A stretch of 64,000 bases of DNA from Crambe crambe (lineage: Eukaryota > Porifera > Demospongiae > Poecilosclerida > Crambeidae): the NCBI GenBank assembly GCA_963924555.1, contig OZ004592.1:1116001-1180000 (forward strand). Direction: 5' to 3'. Each line of letters begins with the position of its first letter. The first letter of the stretch is position 1. Below, piece by piece: positions 59,901 to 64,000 of the stretch. Position numbers and translations under genes: made by a program. The notes under the pieces are model-generated. The model was not told the DNA's origin. It worked only from the letters and a program-made list of their open reading frames with translations, and did no database searches.

Positions 59901-62331
59901 CTAGAATCAAAGCTGTGTGGCCCTTCTGTATTGTATGGACAGTAACTATATTATATGCACTGCATGTGTAAGCCATACCTCATCTTGTGTGTCCACTTCA
60001 ACTCCAAATTCTGTCAAAAGATGCACGATGTTCAAATGTCCATGTTTGACAGCTACTAGAAGTGTGTTCCACCCTGATATCTGCATGTACAAGATAGGAC
60101 AAACTCCATAGCTTAACGTGTAGCTGAAAATTGTACCTCATAGGCATAGTTTGGATCAACAGCATCACTTTCCAATAACATTTTCACAATTTCGAAATCT
60201 CCTTCTCTGCAAGCATTCCAATACTAAAAAAATCATTCATAAAAAAATTATATGCATTGTGATTGTTATTAGCTATGTTCACCTTTTTTTCATTATCATG
60301 AGGATAGTAAAGGAACAAATCATCCAGTAACAAATAAGATATTTCATATTCCTGAATGAACTCAGGGTTGCTTGCAATGAGTTGAGTGATGCCATTTGAT
60401 AGTTCACTCACAATCTCTTTCGAAACAATCCACACCACAATCACACATTCCTCTGTCAACTCAGCAAGATACATTGCTGCTATTGACCGACGTGTGGCAC
60501 TTAAACGATACTTAAAGCTCTTTCGTATGTCGTCTAATTTTTGAATGGTACAGGTTTCAGCTTTGCATTCCAATTTCATCATACATTCTCTGTAATCGTT
60601 GGGGATTTCTGTTTTTTCTTTCTCCAGAGGCTCCCAGTATTCAACTAGCTGACGTACTGTTGTTATTCCAAAAAATTCCTTGAGGTCAACAAGATACTCT
60701 TTCATTTTAGAGTTCAGCCCATGATCTCCATGCTTTTTGATAATGCATTCCAGGAGATCGAAATCGATAAAATTCCAACAACTATTCAGCTTGGAGAAAA
60801 AATACCGATGACTTTCTGCTTTCTCAAGTTGATTGGAAAGTTTGTCCAAACTCTCAGAATATAATACCTGGAGAGGTTGTGGTAGTTCCAGTAATAAAGT
60901 CAGATGAATCTCATCTGTCTTTTTATCTTCAGACTCCAGCTGTTTGACCACACTTCTTAGTAGTGTGGAGAATCTTGTTTCTAATTTCTTAATATTTTCT
61001 TCTACGGTGCTCAATTCAAAAGTGCTGGGAAGAGTAGGTGATAAACATGCAGCTGGAGAAGATGGGTCTGCTGAAGTGACTGATGCTGTCCTTTGCTGTT
61101 TAGCTTCTATCATTTGCTTAAGAGCTTCTTGGAACTTAGACCACGATAGTCCATCTGGATCAGTCCTTTCCCACAATTCAACCATGTGTGCCTTGTGGTC
61201 TGGTGGAGGGTAAGCATCACGTATTTCTTCCAGCATATGCAGCCTATCAGGAGGAATGAGGCACCTTCCTATTTCAATCCACTCAGAATAAAGTGCAATG
61301 ACATTTAACACGTTGGGTACTGAACATTTATCAGATCTTTTCCCAATTTCCTCTGCATTGTGTGGAAGTTAACCACAAGATTTAATAAATTGTGCTTGTA
61401 CACCTTACCAATATATGATAGCTGATATTGTGGAGTACTTAATGTTACAGACGAGGCAGAGGATATACTGCCAAAGGCAGAATCAAATGATGAGCCTCTT
61501 CTCAGAGGGGATTCTTGAAGATCAAGAGCAGCTTGTAGCTTCTTGGCTAATCGTACCTCATCAACTGCTGGCGCCTTCAAAACTTTGTACAATTCTTTCC
61601 AGCGTTTTTGATGGTTAACATCATCATTAAATTTTTTCAACCATTCACTGATTATTTTTTGTAAAACTTCATTCAAGGGGCCTTTTTCAAACTGATCTAA
61701 CTTCCCTGGCTCAATTTCGAGCAATCGTCCAAAAGCTCTCAGATGTTTCACATTTGTAATATAGCGAAGCACTTCTTTCACAGTACAGGGATTTTTCACA
61801 TTCTCATCTGCACAATACACAGTGTCACACTGTCAATCTTTTATGTAACTATAGTCATACCTTCATTTTCTCCTACTTCAGAGTTAGTATCAGCTAAATG
61901 AAAAGAAGAATAAGATATAGCTGTCACTCAAAAATTCTGCCAACTAGACTCCCGTCAAGAGGGATCACTTAAGTCGATTTGACTGGTTACATAATGGATC
62001 AGCCAGTATAATTATCACTAAACATTGTCTTATGAGGGTGATCTAGATTATAGAGAGGCAGCAAATAACCTTCATGTATAATAGACTATTACACATACAA
62101 AAGAGATTTTCAGGATTTGTCATGTTTCATGTGGCTGTTTCATAGCTAACTTGAACCCACCCTCCACCTTACTCAGCTATATACAGTTACTAGATCTAGT
62201 TAGCTGCTTCAATCGTGATGAGGTAAGGTGTATCATAAAATGTACTAACTTTTTATGAAAATGAGCTTGGCTTAACTAGCTCCATTAATAATAATAATTA
62301 CATTATCCAGATTCCACTCACCCGCCGCCAT
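56926..62331 (-). CDS. Gene I: chimeric gene, F-like front and C-like back, CARD-like exon lost
   Basis: Exon one (62322-62331) is ATGGCGGCGG as in gene F. The CARD-like exon is deleted: what is left after its acceptor meets a stop within 18 codons. Linker 61861-61893, death domain 61409-61807 and death domain plus helical domain 60283-61352 (CWNFIDFDLLECIIKKHGD) are open. All are phase 1, so joining exon one straight to the linker keeps the frame (MAA then DTNSEVGENE). Ankyrin exons to 59.06 kb match F; from 58,869 down (SKGLGRLLSAIRKT, NGFTPLILASRTG, RGWSALMWAAQSRG) they match gene C. The last exon ends HITVNTAF, TAG at 56926-56928. No break is seen in the back half. It is likely a CARD-less double-death-domain protein. 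Confidence 0.74.
60283..61352 (-). CDS. Exon: death domain and helical domain (gene I)
   Basis: A 1070-base exon, phase 1 in and 0 out, differing from the F copy by small in-frame indels (for example extra residues SFKY before the RLSATRRSIA block). All core motifs are kept, with an open frame from end to end, so purifying pressure or recent origin is likely. Confidence 0.85.
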
Positions 62332-62525
62332 CCTTTAAGAAATTCCACGAGGCGCTAAATAGCTAGATTGGTCGATGGGCGGTGTCATCCTAGCTAAAAG
62401 TACACGCCCCCCTGATCTGATAGTGTATTAGTTACTTATGCCACACTGTTTTATCAATAACACAAAACACACTAGACACTGCTACTCTAGCTAGCTAATG
62501 CAAGGTTAGCTTCTTTCTTTCTTTC

Positions 62526-63699
62526 TCAAGCAGCAGCAGCACCAACAATATCCTTATCAATTACAATTCTTTTCATCATTGTACTCCAATAAGGCTCCAC
62601 TGCTTCTTTGCTCTGTTTGCTGGTAAAGGTGATCAAAGGTGCAGCCATTCCTTGTCTCTCCTGTAGTTGAGTTAGAATAACATTATTATAATAATAATAA
62701 TGCTTAACTACATACCATTTCTGTTTTGAAGTGTTCAGATATATAATCAAATGCTGTGTGGTTGTTGACTATCTTAGCCACGTCTAAGACTGTATTCCCC
62801 TTCTGCATGTGTACAAATGTAAGCTTTGAAAACAATAACATCACGACACAACATACCACATCCTTGTGGCTTAAATCAACTCTCTCACTCCTCAGCAAGT
62901 ATTCTACTGTCTCTTGCTGGTTGAGTGCAACAGCAAAGAAAAGAGCAGTCCAATTATTCTCCTGTGAGTTTTAATCATTATCATTCATACACACACAGTC
63001 AGTGTGTTCTGTTGTGACCCACTTAGCTATGATAACACTCACAGGTTCAGCTAGTTGCACATGTGCACGTCCATTTTCAACCAAAGTCCTCACTATTTCC
63101 AAATTTCTCTGCTTGACTGCAAATATCAGAGGGGTGATTCCATGCTGCAATAGAAACACCAATATAATTCAGGCACATTCAGTCACCAGTTGTCACCCCA
63201 ACCCCCTCCCTCAATTACTTTATCTTGACTGTTGATATCTACTTTTCTTTCCAAGTACAAGTATCTGACAATTTCCTTGTGTCCCTGATAACTGGCTATA
63301 TGCAGAGCAGTTACTCCATCCTGTACATGACAATACATTAGGTAAGCTATCTTTCTGTGTCGTAATTGACCTACCATCTTCTTGTAATGCACATTGGAAC
63401 CATGGTCCACAAGGTAGCGGATTACTGCTTCATGTCCATTCTTAGTGGCCACCAGTAAGGCTGACCAGCCATCCTGTTAAATATATTTTAAAATGTCTTG
63501 ATAATCTTTGCATGACATTGTGTGCGTCTTTGCTCACTGTAGTTTGTTGATCCATGTCAATTTCAGGATCGTGTTCAATCAGCAACTTCATGAAGTCTAA
63601 GTGACCATTTTGACTGGCCATTATTAGGGGAGTGAACCCATCCTGTAATAATTAGCTATTATGATCATCAACTCCATGGAATATTATAAAATGTAACCA

Positions 63700-63730
<31 letters not shown>

Positions 63731-64000
63731 TTCTATGTGCCAATCAGGACACTTTTCTGCATCCCATGGCTAATTTACCCCACAATATTTTTTTATGGCA
63801 TCCACATTGGGATTTGGGCAGTCCACTGTACCTTGTCTCGTATGGCAGCATTGGCTCCTTTATCCAACAATAGTTTGGCAATCTCTATGTGACCCTCTTG
63901 TGCTGTCCACAGGAAACTATTCCAATGATTCTGCAATGTTGAGTTTCAACAATTTCTTGAGTTAGCATATTCATGCAGTTCATCATTATCCTTACATGAG
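62526..64000 (-). CDS. Gene H: 3' end of a G-like ankyrin gene (5' part outside window)
   Basis: The last exon 62526-62660 (ERQGMAAPLITFTSKQSKEA, four alanines, TGA) matches gene G. Ankyrin exons follow at about 62717-62803, 62861-62961, 63052-63145, 63222-63322, 63376-63474, 63533-63644 and 63828-63931, each aligning with G (DGWSALLVATKNG, DGVTALHIASYQG, DGFTPLIMASQNG). The window ends at the donor of the next exon. All exons seen are open. The N-terminal domains cannot be known from here but are probably CARD-like and death domains, as in G. Confidence 0.72.
63702..63731. repeat. Poly(A) run in an intron of gene H
   Basis: About 28 adenines in a row, absent from the matching intron of gene G (near 42900). 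It may be a retroelement tail without a body or simple slippage. Confidence 0.8.

Noticed and set aside
1-64000. CRISPR array, tRNA or rRNA gene
   Set aside because: The tandem arrays have units of 24, about 55 and about 97 bases without unique spacers, and no cloverleaf or rRNA sequence was recognised by eye. A tRNA scan could still find one I missed.

Overview
This window looks like nuclear DNA of an early-branching animal, most likely a demosponge such as Amphimedon. The evidence is AT-rich DNA with many short TAGCTAGC-type runs, very small introns (about 40-100 bases), one ankyrin repeat per exon, and death-fold domains joined to ankyrin repeats. The species is an inference. I recognise no rRNA, tRNA, CRISPR array or bacterial feature.

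Layout. At the left edge, two plus-strand fragments (82-552, 694-1538) belong to ankyrin and death-domain genes. Everything else of substance is a head-to-tail array of eight related genes on the minus strand. From left to right I call them A (2441-11865, decayed), C (13026-21910), E with its severed tail D (22030-31323), F (35102-41435), G (41667-47607), B (47716-55619, decayed), I (56926-62331) and H (62526 to beyond the window). The full architecture is an N-terminal CARD-like domain, short linkers, one to three death domains, an unnamed alpha-helical domain, then about 10-20 ankyrin repeats and a short C-terminal tail. This is the plan of an intracellular signalling or innate-immune scaffold; that role is inference from domain content.

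Most of these genes are invisible as long ORFs because exons are about 100 bases. I rebuilt them by splice sites and phase. In the exons whose edges I worked out, every linker and death-fold exon is in phase 1-1. In E, F, G and I the exon carrying the helical domain is 1-0, and the ankyrin exons I phased are 0-0. Exons can therefore be lost, copied or swapped without breaking the frame, and the window shows this happening.

The array grew by large duplications. The block 2.4-15.06 kb is repeated at 47.7-58.9 kb, and 37.6-43.5 kb is repeated from 59.03 kb to the window end. Their junction near 59,029 lies in an intron and makes gene I a chimera: F-like in front, C-like behind. The paired copies A and B have decayed in different exons.

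Mobile DNA fills the gaps. There are several inverted-repeat elements (16.2-16.9, 18.0-18.6, 20.8-21.3, 23.6-23.8 and 37.2 kb), LINE remnants (11.9-12.6 and 55.7-56.5 kb), a Helitron-like arginine-rich remnant (8.3-8.6 kb), and a ULP1-type protease pseudogene beside an LTR-like end (24.2-25.1 kb). A 2.77-kb terminal-inverted-repeat element (31,331-34,100) carries a broken ULP1-like protease plus PHD-type finger inside arrays of a GGAGTCATT motif. Next to it lies an intron-free fragment of an SHC-like adaptor (PTB domain). Exon edges were worked out by hand and may be off by one or two bases.
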